From contig NZ_JAHKNG010000003.1 in assembly GCF_018860165.1 (NCBI RefSeq), positions 124,001 through 188,000 on the forward strand: a DNA stretch of 64,000 nt, written 5' to 3'. Source of the DNA: Paracoccus marinaquae. GTDB taxonomy: Bacteria; Pseudomonadota; Alphaproteobacteria; Rhodobacterales; Rhodobacteraceae. This document shows, one piece after another, positions 46,621 to 58,084 of this stretch; the stretch's first letter is position 1, and each line of letters begins with the position of its first letter. The notes under the pieces are model-generated. The model was not told where the DNA came from. It saw only the letters and a program-made list of their open reading frames with translations, and searched no databases. A program made the translations under genes and the position numbers.

Positions 46621-46691
46621 TTCTTCTTCATGCAAATATCCTCGGGGGTCCGGGGGCAGACAGCCCCCGGCTTCGGCCCGGCCGCCGGGCC
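46621..46691 (-). repeat. Two-hairpin intergenic repeat, copy B (between gcvH and VOC gene)
   Basis: Read on the minus strand, a stem CCGGGCC..GGCCCGG shape (46691-46685 with 46681-46675) stands right after the gcvH stop. The second hairpin is an 8-bp pair built on GGGGGC (46670-46663 with 46657-46650, five-base loop). Then come ACCCCCGAGGATATTTGC and TGAAGAAGAA up to the VOC start. The order and tail match copy C closely. It may damp transcription beyond gcvH, supply a ribosome binding site, or both. Confidence 0.7.
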
Positions 46692-46701
46692 AGACCCTTC
46701 A

Positions 46702-47061
46702 TCAGCCGATCAGCGCCTGATAGGCCGCCTCGTCCAGAAATCCGTCCATGACGCCGGGCTCGGTCGGTTTGATGCGAAAGAACCACGCCGCCATCGGATC
46801 GGCATTCACATCGCCCGGCGCATCGGCCAGCGCGCTGTTCACCGCCGTCAGAACGCCCGCCACCGGCGCGGTGATGTCCGAGGCTGCCTTGACCGATTCG
46901 ATCACCACGATCTCCTCGCCCGCCGCGACCTCGCGGCCCTCCTCGGGCAGTTCGATGAACACCACGTCGCCCAGCTGCTCGCTGGCATGGGCGGTGATGC
47001 CGACGACGATCTCGTCGCCCTCGGCGCGCAGCCATTCGTGGTCTTCGGTATATTTCAGCAT
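46702..47061 (-). CDS. gcvH: Glycine cleavage system H protein
   Basis: 119 residues. The lipoylation site is Lys58 in IVVIESVKAASDI. The start MLKYTEDHEWLRAEGDEIVVG and the Asp/Glu-rich helix that follows are typical. It shuttles the aminomethyl group between GcvP and GcvT. It follows gcvT by 14 bases. Confidence 0.97.
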   Translation of the reverse strand: MLKYTEDHEWLRAEGDEIVVGITAHASEQLGDVVFIELPEEGREVAAGEEIVVIESVKAASDITAPVAGVLTAVNSALADAPGDVNADPMAAWFFRIKPTEPGVMDGFLDEAAYQALIG

Positions 47062-47075
47062 GGGGTTCAGGCTCC

Positions 47076-48200
47076 TCAGCGTTTGTAGGACGGCGTGATG
47101 AAGGGAAGCGGCGCGACTGTCACAGGCAGGCGCTTGCCGCGCAATTCGGCATGAAGCGTGGCGCCGTCCGCGATGCCGGACGGGATGCGGGCCATGGCGA
47201 TGGGCCCCTCGACCGAGGGGCCGAAGCCGCCCGAACTGACCGTGCCGATGGGCTCGCCGCCCTCGGCCTCGGCAAAGATCGCCACCCCCTCGCGGATCGG
47301 GGCGCGGCCCTCGGGGCGCAGCCCGCGGCGGGTCGCCGCAACTCCATCGGCCAGTTCGGCCAGCACGCGCCCGGCGCCCGGAAAGCCGCCCGCGCGGGCG
47401 CCGCCCGGCCGGCGGACCTTCTGGATCGACCAGCCAAGTGCTGCCTCGGCCGGGGTCACGCCGGCATCCATGTCATGACCGTAAAGCGGCATCCCGGCCT
47501 CCAGCCGCAGGCTGTCGCGGGCGCCAAGGCCGATGGGCTCGACCCCCGGCTGGGCCAGCAATGCTTGGGCAAACTCGGCCAGCCGCGCCGCGGGCACCGA
47601 GATCTCGAACCCGTCCTCGCCGGTATAGCCCGAACGCGACAGCCACATCTCGGCTCCGTCCCAGTCCATGATGGCACTGTCCATGAAGCGCATCCCGGCC
47701 GCGCCGGGGATCAGGGCCGACAGGACGCCCGCCGCCTCGGGGCCCTGCAGCGCCAGCAGCCCGCGATCCGTGACCGGGACGATCTCGACGCCGTCCAGCC
47801 CTTGCAGATGGGCGATGTCCTGATCGGCGCAGGCGGCATTGACGACCAGCAGATAATGATCGCCGCGATTGGCGAACATCAGATCGTCGAGGATGCCGCC
47901 GTCCTCATTGGTGAACAGCCCATAGCGCTGCCGCCCCTCGGCCAGGCCCAGCACGTCGGCGGGGATCAGGCTTTCCAGCGCCAGCGCCGCGGTCTGCAGG
48001 TTGCCGTCCTTCGGCACCACCAGCACCTGGCCCATATGGCTGACATCGAACAGGCCGGCATGACCGCGGGTATGCAGATGCTCGCCCATCACCCCCATCG
48101 GATATTGCACGGGCATTTCCCAGCCCGCGAAGGGAACCATGCGCGCCCCGCGCGCCACATGCAGATCGTAAAGCCCGGTCCGGCGCAATTCTTCGGCCAT
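47076..48200 (-). CDS. gcvT: Glycine cleavage system aminomethyltransferase, T-protein
   Basis: 374 residues. Motifs [42 protein letters not shown] and [13 protein letters not shown] are those of GcvT, which transfers the C1 unit to tetrahydrofolate and releases ammonia. First gene of the operon. AAGGAGG stands eight bases ahead of the ATG, and the start lies inside the palindrome GGCCATATGGCC. Its leader holds the glycine riboswitch. Confidence 0.96.
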   Translation of the reverse strand: MAEELRRTGLYDLHVARGARMVPFAGWEMPVQYPMGVMGEHLHTRGHAGLFDVSHMGQVLVVPKDGNLQTAALALESLIPADVLGLAEGRQRYGLFTNEDGGILDDLMFANRGDHYLLVVNAACADQDIAHLQGLDGVEIVPVTDRGLLALQGPEAAGVLSALIPGAAGMRFMDSAIMDWDGAEMWLSRSGYTGEDGFEISVPAARLAEFAQALLAQPGVEPIGLGARDSLRLEAGMPLYGHDMDAGVTPAEAALGWSIQKVRRPGGARAGGFPGAGRVLAELADGVAATRRGLRPEGRAPIREGVAIFAEAEGGEPIGTVSSGGFGPSVEGPIAMARIPSGIADGATLHAELRGKRLPVTVAPLPFITPSYKR

Positions 48201-48206
48201 ATGGCC
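48195..48206 (-). promoter_or_regulatory. 12-bp palindrome over the gcvT start codon
   Basis: GGCCATATGGCC is a perfect palindrome with the ATG in its middle, just downstream of the ribosome binding site AAGGAGG. It could fold with the riboswitch expression platform or be chance from the codons Met-Ala. Listed because it may matter for how the riboswitch controls translation. Confidence 0.3.
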
Positions 48207-48267
48207 TCCTTCAGGTCTCGCCGGATCTCCGGCATCGGTTGGGCGGGCTGATGGCCCACATGACGAT

Positions 48268-48436
48268 GCCCCCTCTGTCCCTGCCCGGCCGGGCGCCTGA
48301 GATCGCTATCCCTTCGGCGGGCCGGTTGGCGGCCACTCTCCAGAGTCATTGTCGGAAGACGGTCCTTTCGCCTGAGAGTTCGCCGGGGCGGCTGCTCCTT
48401 CGGCACCGGCGCAGGGCCGGCTTCTCCCGAATTCCG
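48268..48436 (-). promoter_or_regulatory. Tandem glycine riboswitch
   Basis: Read on the minus strand, aptamer 1 runs from GGGAGAAGCC (about 48429) through GCCGAAGGAGCAGCC to CGAACTCTCAGGCGAAAGGA near 48361. A short linker then leads to aptamer 2, which starts CTCTGGAGAGTGGCC, has CCGCCGAAGGGATAGCGATC and ends TCAGGCGCCCGG...CAGGGACAGAGGGG at about 48268. These are the conserved cores of the two glycine aptamers. It lies directly upstream of gcvT, and binding of glycine should turn the gcv operon on. Confidence 0.93.
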
Positions 48437-48443
48437 TGCGCGA

Positions 48444-48472
48444 CTGCTAGCCGCAGCCTGCACATGACGCAA
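48444..48472 (-). promoter_or_regulatory. Putative promoter of the gcv riboswitch transcript
   Basis: On the minus strand TTGCGT (48472-48467), a 17-base spacer, then TAGCAG (48449-48444). It would start transcription near 48437, exactly at the first bases of the riboswitch. The match to a sigma-70 promoter is moderate; the position makes it credible. Confidence 0.45.
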
Positions 48473-48543
48473 GTCCTTTTGTCGCAGCCGCGGCGCAGAC
48501 CGTCGCATTCGGAGGTTCTGGGCGGCGATCGGCGCGGCCGGGC

Positions 48544-49623
48544 TCAGATCTTGGGAAAGACGAACACCCGGTCGCGGCGCAGCATCAGCCACATCGGCGT
48601 GCCGGCGGGGGGCAGGAAGACGCCCGGCACGCTGGCGGTCAGGGCGATATCGCCCATCTCGGTGGCGAATTCGACCAGCGATTCGCTGCCGAGATAGCGG
48701 GCGCGGGTGACGCGGGCCAAGGCCGCCGTGCCGTTCTCGGCGGTGGGGGCGGGGCCCTGGCCGGCGCGGTGGAAATCGATCTTCAGATGCTGGGGCCGGA
48801 TGACGATCTCGACCGCGTGGCCTTCGGGGATCCCAGGCGTCAGGAACTGCCCGAAGGGCGTGTCGGTCAGCGCTCCCCGGACCTGACCGGTCAGCACATT
48901 GATATCGCTGAAGAATGCGGCGGCCCTGCGATCCACCGGCGCATTGTACAGATTATAGGGCGCGCCCTGCTGGACGATCCGGCCGGCGCGCATCAGCAGG
49001 ATCTGGTCGGCCATGCGCATCGCCTCGTCCGGCTCATGCGTGACCAGCAGAACGGCGGTGCGTTCCTCCTTCAGCAGCGCCAGCGTGTCGTCGCGGATGC
49101 CGTCGCGCAGCCGTTCGTCAAGGCCGCTGAACGGCTCGTCCATCAGCAGCACCCGCGGCTTCGGCGCCAGCGCCCGGGCCAGCGCGACCCGCTGCTGTTC
49201 GCCGCCCGACAGCTCATGCGGATAGCTGTCGACATGGTTCGACATCTGCACCCGCTCCAGCAGTTCGCCCACGCGGGCGCGGTTGGTGGCGAACCCGCCC
49301 GGCAGCCCGAAGGCGACATTCTCGCTGACCGGCAGATGCGGGAACAGGGCGAAATCCTGAAACATCAGCCCGATGGCGCGGCGTTCCGGCGGGATGCGGA
49401 AGACGGTGTCGCAGATCAGCCGGCCATCGACGAAGATGCTGCCGCTGTCCTGCATGTCGACGCCCGCGACGATGCGCAGCGTCGTGGACTTGCCGCAGCC
49501 CGAGGGGCCCAGCAGGCAGGCAACCTCGCCCGCCGCCACGGTGAAGGAGACATCATCGACGACCCGCAAGCCGTCGAAGGCACGGATCAGATGCTGGACC
49601 TCCAGTCGGGGCGGTGTCGTCAC
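48544..49623 (-). CDS. ABC transporter ATPase, FbpC/PotA-like, without partner genes
   Basis: 359 residues. Walker A is GPSGCGKSTTLR, the signature ELSGGEQQRVALARAL and Walker B RVLLMDEPFSGLDE. A C-terminal TOBE-like regulatory domain follows (about 240-359, with EIVIRPQHLKIDF). This layout is that of iron(III) or polyamine importers (FbpC/AfuC/PotA). No permease or binding protein is adjacent, so the partner genes must be elsewhere or this ATPase is shared. Confidence 0.88.
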   Translation of the reverse strand: MTTPPRLEVQHLIRAFDGLRVVDDVSFTVAAGEVACLLGPSGCGKSTTLRIVAGVDMQDSGSIFVDGRLICDTVFRIPPERRAIGLMFQDFALFPHLPVSENVAFGLPGGFATNRARVGELLERVQMSNHVDSYPHELSGGEQQRVALARALAPKPRVLLMDEPFSGLDERLRDGIRDDTLALLKEERTAVLLVTHEPDEAMRMADQILLMRAGRIVQQGAPYNLYNAPVDRRAAAFFSDINVLTGQVRGALTDTPFGQFLTPGIPEGHAVEIVIRPQHLKIDFHRAGQGPAPTAENGTAALARVTRARYLGSESLVEFATEMGDIALTASVPGVFLPPAGTPMWLMLRRDRVFVFPKI

Positions 49624-49692
49624 GGCCTTGCCGATTCTTTCACTAAGGTTTCGACTGCCCTAGCAGGGGCATGAAAGGCCTGCAAGCTTGGC

Positions 49693-50472
49693 TCAGATGG
49701 TGACGTTCAGCGCGCCACCATCCAGCAGAATGTTCTGGCCGACGATGAACCGCGCCTGCTGGCTGCACAGGAAGGCGCAGGTGGCGCCGAAATCCTCGGG
49801 CCGGCCATAGGTGCCGGTCGGGATGGTCGCCTGTCGGTTCTCGCGGGCCTGATCGACGCTGATCCCCTCCTTGTCCGAGACACCCTTGTCTAGGCTGTCG
49901 GCGCGGGCGGTGGCATGGATCCCGGGCAGGATGTTGTTGACGCAGACCCCGTGCCCCGCCACCTGCCGCGACATGCCGGCCACGAAACCGGTCAGCCCGG
50001 CCCGGGCGGTGTTCGACAGACCCAGAACGGCGATGGGCGAACGGACCGATTGCGAGGTGATGTTGACGACCCGGCCCCAGCCGCGCGCCATCATCCCCGG
50101 CACCAGCGCCTGCATCAGCGCCACCGCCGACAGCATGTTGGCATCGATGGCCTTGATGAAATCCTCGCGGTTCCAGTCGGTCCACATGCCCGGCGGCGGC
50201 CCGCCGGCATTGGTGACCAGGATATCGGCCTCGCCCAACGCAGCCAGCACCCGGGCGCGGCCCTCATCGGTGGTGATATCGGCGGCGACCGGGGTGACCT
50301 TCACGCCGTATCTGCCGGCGATGTCGCCCGCCGTGGCCGCGATCTCGGCCTCGGTGCGGCTGTTGATCACCAGATCGACGCCGGCTTCGGCCAAAGCCTC
50401 GGCACAGCCCCGGCCCAGCCCCTTCGAGGCCGCGCAGACCAGCCCCCGTTTGCCCCTGATACCCAGATCCAT
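49693..50472 (-). CDS. Divergent short-chain dehydrogenase/reductase without the YxxxK motif
   Basis: 259 residues with an SDR fold: GLVCAASKGLGRGCAEALAE replaces the usual TGxxxGxG, and NAGGPPPGMW and the C-terminal GQNILLDGGALN are typical. At the catalytic site the sequence is GLSNTARAGLTGF, so Tyr and Lys of YxxxK are replaced by Leu and Arg. A subgroup of SDRs with GLSN(T/G)AR at this place is known; activity as an oxidoreductase is uncertain. It lies 51 bases downstream of the cbb operon on the same strand. GGGAGGG precedes the ATG at 50472. Confidence 0.82.
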   Translation of the reverse strand: MDLGIRGKRGLVCAASKGLGRGCAEALAEAGVDLVINSRTEAEIAATAGDIAGRYGVKVTPVAADITTDEGRARVLAALGEADILVTNAGGPPPGMWTDWNREDFIKAIDANMLSAVALMQALVPGMMARGWGRVVNITSQSVRSPIAVLGLSNTARAGLTGFVAGMSRQVAGHGVCVNNILPGIHATARADSLDKGVSDKEGISVDQARENRQATIPTGTYGRPEDFGATCAFLCSQQARFIVGQNILLDGGALNVTI

Positions 50473-50523
50473 CGCGCCCTCCCCTCGGTGTGCGGCCAAG
50501 GAAACGCGCGCGGATGCGGATTG

Positions 50524-51213
50524 TCAAATCCCGGCTTCGGCGGCCTCGCGGATGGCGCGGATGTTGGCGCCGTAGATCTCGGGCTGGCTGACCGATCCGC
50601 CCTTGAACACGGCCGAGCCCGCGACCAGCACATCCGCCCCGGCCCTGGCCACGACGGGCGCGGTTTTCGGATCGACGCCGCCATCCACCTGGATATGGAT
50701 CGGCCGGTCGCCGATCATGCCGCGCAGCCGGGCGATCTTGTCGATCTGGCCATGGATGAACTTCTGCCCGCCGAAGCCCGGGTTCACCGTCATGATCAGC
50801 ACCATGTCGCAGAGGTCCAGCAGATATTCGATGGCTTCCAGCGGCGTGCCGGGATTAAGCGAAATCCCCGCTTTCTTTCCCGTCGCGCGGATCGCCTGCA
50901 GGGTACGGTGCGGATGCGGGCCCGCCTCGACATGGGCGGTGATCATGTCGGCCCCGGCCTCGGCATAGGCCTCGATATAGGGATCGACCGGCGCGATCAT
51001 CAGATGCACGTCCATGAAGGTGGTGACATGCGGCCGGAAGGCCTTCACGGCGGGCGGCCCGAAGGTCAGGTTCGGCACGAAATGCCCGTCCATCACATCG
51101 ATATGGACCCAATCGGCGCCCTCAGCCTCGATGGCGCGGATCTCGCGCCCGAAATCGGCGAAATCGGCCGACAGGATCGAAGGCGCGATCCTGATCTTGC
51201 GGTCGAATGTCAT
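50524..51213 (-). CDS. cbbE: Ribulose-phosphate 3-epimerase
   Basis: 229 residues, complete. Motifs [17 protein letters not shown] and [14 protein letters not shown] carry the metal-binding and catalytic Asp/His residues. It interconverts ribulose-5- and xylulose-5-phosphate for the Calvin cycle and pentose phosphate pathway. The start overlaps the cbbX stop as ATGA, so it is the last gene of the cbb operon (equals rpe). Confidence 0.95.
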   Translation of the reverse strand: MTFDRKIRIAPSILSADFADFGREIRAIEAEGADWVHIDVMDGHFVPNLTFGPPAVKAFRPHVTTFMDVHLMIAPVDPYIEAYAEAGADMITAHVEAGPHPHRTLQAIRATGKKAGISLNPGTPLEAIEYLLDLCDMVLIMTVNPGFGGQKFIHGQIDKIARLRGMIGDRPIHIQVDGGVDPKTAPVVARAGADVLVAGSAVFKGGSVSQPEIYGANIRAIREAAEAGI

Positions 51214-52139
51214 GGCTCATCTCTCCTGCGGCTGCCGTCGATGTCCAGCCCGCCCGAAAAGACGCGGCTGGCCCGGATATCCGCCTCCGATATGGTCGAA
51301 AGCGTCTCGGCGTCAACCGGTCCGTCATGCTCGAACAGCCGGTTCGCCTGTCGCAGCCTCGCCCGGTCCAGCGCGTTGCGGATGGATCGCGCATTGGCGA
51401 AATGCGGCTGCCCGCGGCGCAGCCGCACATAGTCGTCCATCGCCGCCCGCCCGGCCGCATCGAAGCGATAGCCCTGCGCCCCCAGCATCGCGCCCGAGAT
51501 CCGCCCCAGTTCGGCATCGGTATAGTCGGGAAACTCGATGTGATGCGCGATGCGCGAGCGGAACCCGGGATTGGCGGAAAAGAACCGGTCCATGCGGTCG
51601 GCATAGCCGGCCATGATCACCACCAGATCGTCGCGGTTGTTCTCCATCACCTGCAACAGGATCTCGATCGCCTCCTGCCCGTAATCGCGCTCGTTGTCGG
51701 GCTTGTAGAGGTAATAGGCCTCGTCGATGAACAGCACCCCGCCCATCGCCTTCTTCAGCACCTCCTTGGTCTTGGGCGCGGTATGGCCGATATACTGGCC
51801 GACCAGGTCGTCGCGGGTGACGCTGACCAGATGGCCCTTGCGGACATAGCCCAACCGATGCAGCAACCCCGCCATCTTCAGCGCCACGGTGGTCTTGCCG
51901 GTGCCGGGATTGCCGGTGAAGGACATGTGCAGCGTCGGCGTCTCATGCGCCAGCCCCATCTCGCGCCGCGCCCGGTCGACCAGCAGCAGCGCCGCGGTCT
52001 CGCGGATGCGCCGCTTCACCGGCGCCAGCCCGATCAGTTCCGCCTCCAGCTCGTCCAGCACCTCGCGCACGCCCGAGCTTTCGTATTCCGCCTTCAGGTC
52101 GATCCGCGCCGGCCGCGCCCGTTCGCCCGCCTCATCCAT
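51210..52139 (-). CDS. cbbX: Red-type RuBisCO activase CbbX
   Basis: 309 residues, one AAA+ module. Walker A is GNPGTGKTT (residues 76-84) and Walker B is [13 protein letters not shown] (from 133). CbbX forms rings that use ATP to pull the C-terminal tail of red-type CbbL and remove inhibitory sugar phosphates. Its presence with a form IC CbbL is the expected pairing. It is separated from cbbS by a 94-base gap that holds two strong hairpins and repeat copy C. Confidence 0.95.
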   Translation of the reverse strand: MDEAGERARPARIDLKAEYESSGVREVLDELEAELIGLAPVKRRIRETAALLLVDRARREMGLAHETPTLHMSFTGNPGTGKTTVALKMAGLLHRLGYVRKGHLVSVTRDDLVGQYIGHTAPKTKEVLKKAMGGVLFIDEAYYLYKPDNERDYGQEAIEILLQVMENNRDDLVVIMAGYADRMDRFFSANPGFRSRIAHHIEFPDYTDAELGRISGAMLGAQGYRFDAAGRAAMDDYVRLRRGQPHFANARSIRNALDRARLRQANRLFEHDGPVDAETLSTISEADIRASRVFSGGLDIDGSRRRDEP

Positions 52140-52150
52140 GACCCTGATCC

Positions 52151-52231
52151 CTTCTTCTTCACGAAAATATCCCGCGGGGGGTTCCGGGGGGCGCGAAGCC
52201 CCCCGGCTTCCGCCGGGCCGTCAGGCCCGGC
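52151..52231 (-). repeat. Two-hairpin intergenic repeat, copy C (between cbbS and cbbX)
   Basis: Minus strand, right after the cbbS stop: hairpin GCCGGGCC/GGCCCGGC (52231-52224 with 52219-52212, four-base loop). Then a 9-bp hairpin CCGGGGGGC/GCCCCCCGG (52206-52198 with 52192-52184, five-base loop). Then CCCCCCGCGGGATATTTTCG and TGAAGAAGAAGGG. It is the same architecture as copies A and B. In this place it may act as an attenuator so that cbbX and cbbE are made in smaller amounts than RuBisCO. Confidence 0.7.
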
Positions 52232-52233
52232 TC

Positions 52234-52623
52234 TCAGCCGACCAGTTCATGCGTATAGCGGATCGAGCGGCCATCGACCTCCTGCCGCCAGCTGCGGAAC
52301 GAAGGTTCGGTCTCGGGGCGGTTGACGATGAAGGACATCATCACCGTTTCCCAGCCGCGGGCATTGTCGAAGGCGTTGATGCGGATGTATTTCTCGCCAT
52401 GCGCCTTGCGGCAGTCGTCCAGCTCGATCATCACGCCCTTGGCGTCCTTCAGGTCGAACATCGGATTGCCCCACATCTCCCAATAGGTGTTGCGGGGATG
52501 CGGCTCGTCGGTGAACTCGATGCCGACCGACCATTCCTTCGACAGGATGTACTCGATCTGCGCGGTGATCTGGGCGTCGTCCAGATCGGGCAGGAAGGAA
52601 AAGCAGCCCTGAGTGATACGCAT
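52234..52623 (-). CDS. cbbS: RuBisCO small subunit, red-type
   Basis: 129 residues. The start MRITQGCFSFLPDLDDAQI and the C-terminal extension after FDNARGWETV are those of form IC/ID small subunits, which are longer at the C-terminus than green-type ones. GGGAG precedes the ATG. It follows cbbL by 11 bases. The partner protein of the CbbL8S8 enzyme in the cytoplasm. Confidence 0.96.
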   Translation of the reverse strand: MRITQGCFSFLPDLDDAQITAQIEYILSKEWSVGIEFTDEPHPRNTYWEMWGNPMFDLKDAKGVMIELDDCRKAHGEKYIRINAFDNARGWETVMMSFIVNRPETEPSFRSWRQEVDGRSIRYTHELVG

Positions 52624-52634
52624 GTCATGCTCCC

Positions 52635-55190
<2,556 letters not shown>

Positions 55191-55191
<1 letters not shown>

Positions 55192-57191
55192 CAGTGTCCT
55201 CCCTGGATCAGATCGCGGGCCAGATCGGCCGCGGCCTCGGCCGTGATGCCGAAATGGCGGTAAAGATCGGCGGCCGGCGCCGAGGCGCCAAAGCCGGTCA
55301 TGCCGACAAAGCCGTCCTCGGGGCGCAGCATCAGCTCCCAGCCCTGCCGGATCGCCGCCTCGATGCCGATGCGCGGGGCAAAGCCCAGAACTCCGCGCCG
55401 GTAATCGGCGTCCTGCGCCGCGAACAGCTCGAAGCAGGGGGCCGAGACCACGGCGGCGTTGATCCGTGCGCCCGCCAGCAGGTCGGCGGCGGCCAGCGCG
55501 ATCTCGACCTCGGATCCGGTGGCGATCAGCGTCAGGTCGCGCTCGACCGGGGTTTCGCGCAGTACATAGGCGCCGCGACGGCTGCGATTGGTGCCGTCAT
55601 CCTCGATCCTGACGGCCGGCAGGTTCTGCCGCGACAGCGCCAGAACCGAGGGCGTGCCCTCGCTGGTCAGCGCGATCTCCCACGCCTCGGCGGTCTCGAC
55701 CGCATCGGCCGGGCGGAACACCTGCAGGTTCGGAATGGCGCGCAGAGCGGCCAGATGCTCGACCGGCTGATGGGTCGGGCCGTCCTCGCCCAGCCCGATG
55801 CTGTCATGGGTCATCACATGGACGACCTTTACCCCCATCAGCGCGCCCAGCCGGATCGCCGGCCGCGAATAGTCCGCGAAGGCGAGGAAGGTGCCGCCAT
55901 AGGGAATGAACCCGCCATGCAGCGCGAGGCCGTTCATCGCCGCGGCCATGGCATGTTCGCGGATGCCGTAATGGACATAGCGGCCGGCGTAATCGCCCGG
56001 ACGGATCGCCTGCATCCCGGCGCTGCGGGTGTTGTTCGATCCGGTCAGGTCGGCGCTTCCGCCAATGGTCCGGGGCAGGGTGGCGTTGATCACCTCCAGC
56101 GCCATTTCGCTGGATTTGCGGGTTGCGACCTTCGGGCGATCCGCGACCAGCCGGTGACAATATTCCCCGATGGCACTGCGCAGCGCCGCCGCATCGGGCG
56201 CCCCCTGCGCGGCCAGAAAAGCGGCGCGGTCGGCGGATGCGTCCAACCGCGCCGTCCAGTCGGCCCGCGCCGCCGCCCCCCGCGCCGCGATCGCGGCCCA
56301 GGCGGCGGAGACATCCGCGGGCAGGGAGAAGGGGTCATGCGGCCAGTCCAGCACCCGCCGCGCGGCGGCGATTTCCTCGGCCCCCAGCGGCGCGCCATGA
56401 ACGTCATGGCTGCCTTGCTTGTTCGGCGCGCCAAAGCCGATCACCGTCCTGCAGGCGATCATTGAGGGGCGTTGATCCGCGCGCGCGGCCCGAATGGCCG
56501 CCGCCACCGCCTCGCGGTCATGCCCGTCCACGGCCGCGACATGCCAGCCGGCGGCGGCAAAGCGCGCCTGCTGATCGGTCGAGGTGGACAGATCGGTGCT
56601 GCCGTCGATGGTGATGCCGTTGTCGTCCCACAGCACGAGCAGCCGGCCCAGACGCAGGTGGCCTGCCATGTCGATGGCCTCGTGGCTGATCCCTTCCATC
56701 AGGCAGCCGTCGCCGGCGATGACATAGGTGAAGTGATCGACCAGATCATCGCCCCAGCGGGCATTGGCCATCCGTTCCGCCAGCGCCATGCCGACGGCGG
56801 TGGTGATGCCCTGACCCAGGGGGCCGGTGGTGGTCTCGATCCCCTTGGCGTGGCCGTATTCGGGATGCCCGGCCGTGCGGCTGCCCAACTGGCGGAAGCC
56901 GCGGATCTGGTCCATGCCCATGTCGTCATAGCCCAGCAGGTGATTGATCGCATAGACCAGCATCGAGCCATGGCCGGCCGACATCACGAAACGGTCGCGG
57001 TCGGGCCAGCGATGATCCGCCGGATCGATGCTGATGAAGCGGTTGAACAGCACGGTCGCCACATCGGCCATGCCCATCGGCGCGCCCGGATGGCCGGATT
57101 TCGCCGCCTCGACGGCATCCATGGCCAGCGCGCGGATGGCATTCGCCATGCGGGTTTCCAGCGCCGGGTCGATACGGGTCATCTGGTTCAT
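55191..57191 (-). CDS. cbbT: Transketolase
   Basis: 666 residues, full length. Thiamine-diphosphate and substrate motifs: [43 protein letters not shown]. It moves two-carbon units to rebuild pentose phosphates. AAGGAG stands seven bases before the ATG. It follows cbbP by 12 bases. Confidence 0.97.
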
Positions 57192-57203
57192 GCGGTTTCT
57201 CCT

Positions 57204-58076
57204 TCAGGCGCGCTTCGATTCACTGACCAGCCGCAGGATCATCGGCGTCAGGATCAGCTGCATGGCCAGATCCAGCTTCGGCCCCGGAATGACGATCGAG
57301 TTCGCCCGGCTCATCCAGGACCCGTCGATCATCGAGGTCAGGTAGGGAAAATCGATGCCGCGCGGGTTGCGGAAACGGATCACGACAAGGCTTTCATCCG
57401 CCGTTGGAATCCAGCGCGCGATGAACGGGTTCGAGGTATCGACCACCGGCACGCGCTGGAAATTGATGTCGGTCTGGGTGAATTGCGGGCAGATGCAATG
57501 CACATAGGCCTGCATGCGGCGCAGGATGGTGTCGGTCACGGCCTCGGTCGTATAGCCGCGGCTGGCCTTGTCGCGGTGGATCTTCTGGATCCATTCCAGG
57601 TTGATGACCGGCACAACGCCGATCTTCAGATCGGCCAGCTGGGCCAGGTTCACCTCGCCATTGGCCACCGCGCCGTGCAGCCCCTCGTAGAACAGAAGGT
57701 CTGAGCCATCCTCGAAGGCCGCCCAGCCGGTAAAGGTGCCGGGCGCGCTGCCCCATCTTTCGGCCTCGGCCTCGTCATGGACGTAATGGCGCGTCTCGCC
57801 CGCGCCGGTTTCGCCATAGATGCGGAACACCTCCTCCAGCTTTGCCAGCTCATTGGCGTCATAGCTGAAATGGCTGAAGGTCTGGTCGCCCTCGGCCTGC
57901 CGCTTGGCCAGTTCCGCCTTCATCGCGGCGCGGTCGAAACGGTGGAAGGCATCGCCCTCGATGCTGACCGCGCTGATCCCCTCGCGGCGGAAGATCTGGT
58001 CGAAGGTGGCCTTGACCGTGGTGGTGCCCGCCCCGGAACTGCCGGTGACCGAGATGATGGGGTGTTTCTTGCTCAT
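57204..58076 (-). CDS. cbbP: Phosphoribulokinase
   Basis: 290 residues. The P-loop is GSSGAGTTTV (residues 12-21). Further blocks FHRFDRAAM, FSHFSYDANE and LFYEGLHGA are typical of bacterial CbbP. It makes ribulose-1,5-bisphosphate with ATP, the step that commits carbon to RuBisCO. The ATG at 58076 has GAGGAAA ahead. It begins eight bases after cbbF. Confidence 0.96.
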   Translation of the reverse strand: MSKKHPIISVTGSSGAGTTTVKATFDQIFRREGISAVSIEGDAFHRFDRAAMKAELAKRQAEGDQTFSHFSYDANELAKLEEVFRIYGETGAGETRHYVHDEAEAERWGSAPGTFTGWAAFEDGSDLLFYEGLHGAVANGEVNLAQLADLKIGVVPVINLEWIQKIHRDKASRGYTTEAVTDTILRRMQAYVHCICPQFTQTDINFQRVPVVDTSNPFIARWIPTADESLVVIRFRNPRGIDFPYLTSMIDGSWMSRANSIVIPGPKLDLAMQLILTPMILRLVSESKRA

Positions 58077-58084
58077 GGGTTTCC

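Noticed and set aside
44071-47088. Open frame of about 1005 codons antisense to gcvP, the VOC gene and gcvH
   Set aside because: It crosses three well-supported genes and their gaps and has Arg/Gly/His-rich composition typical of shadow frames.
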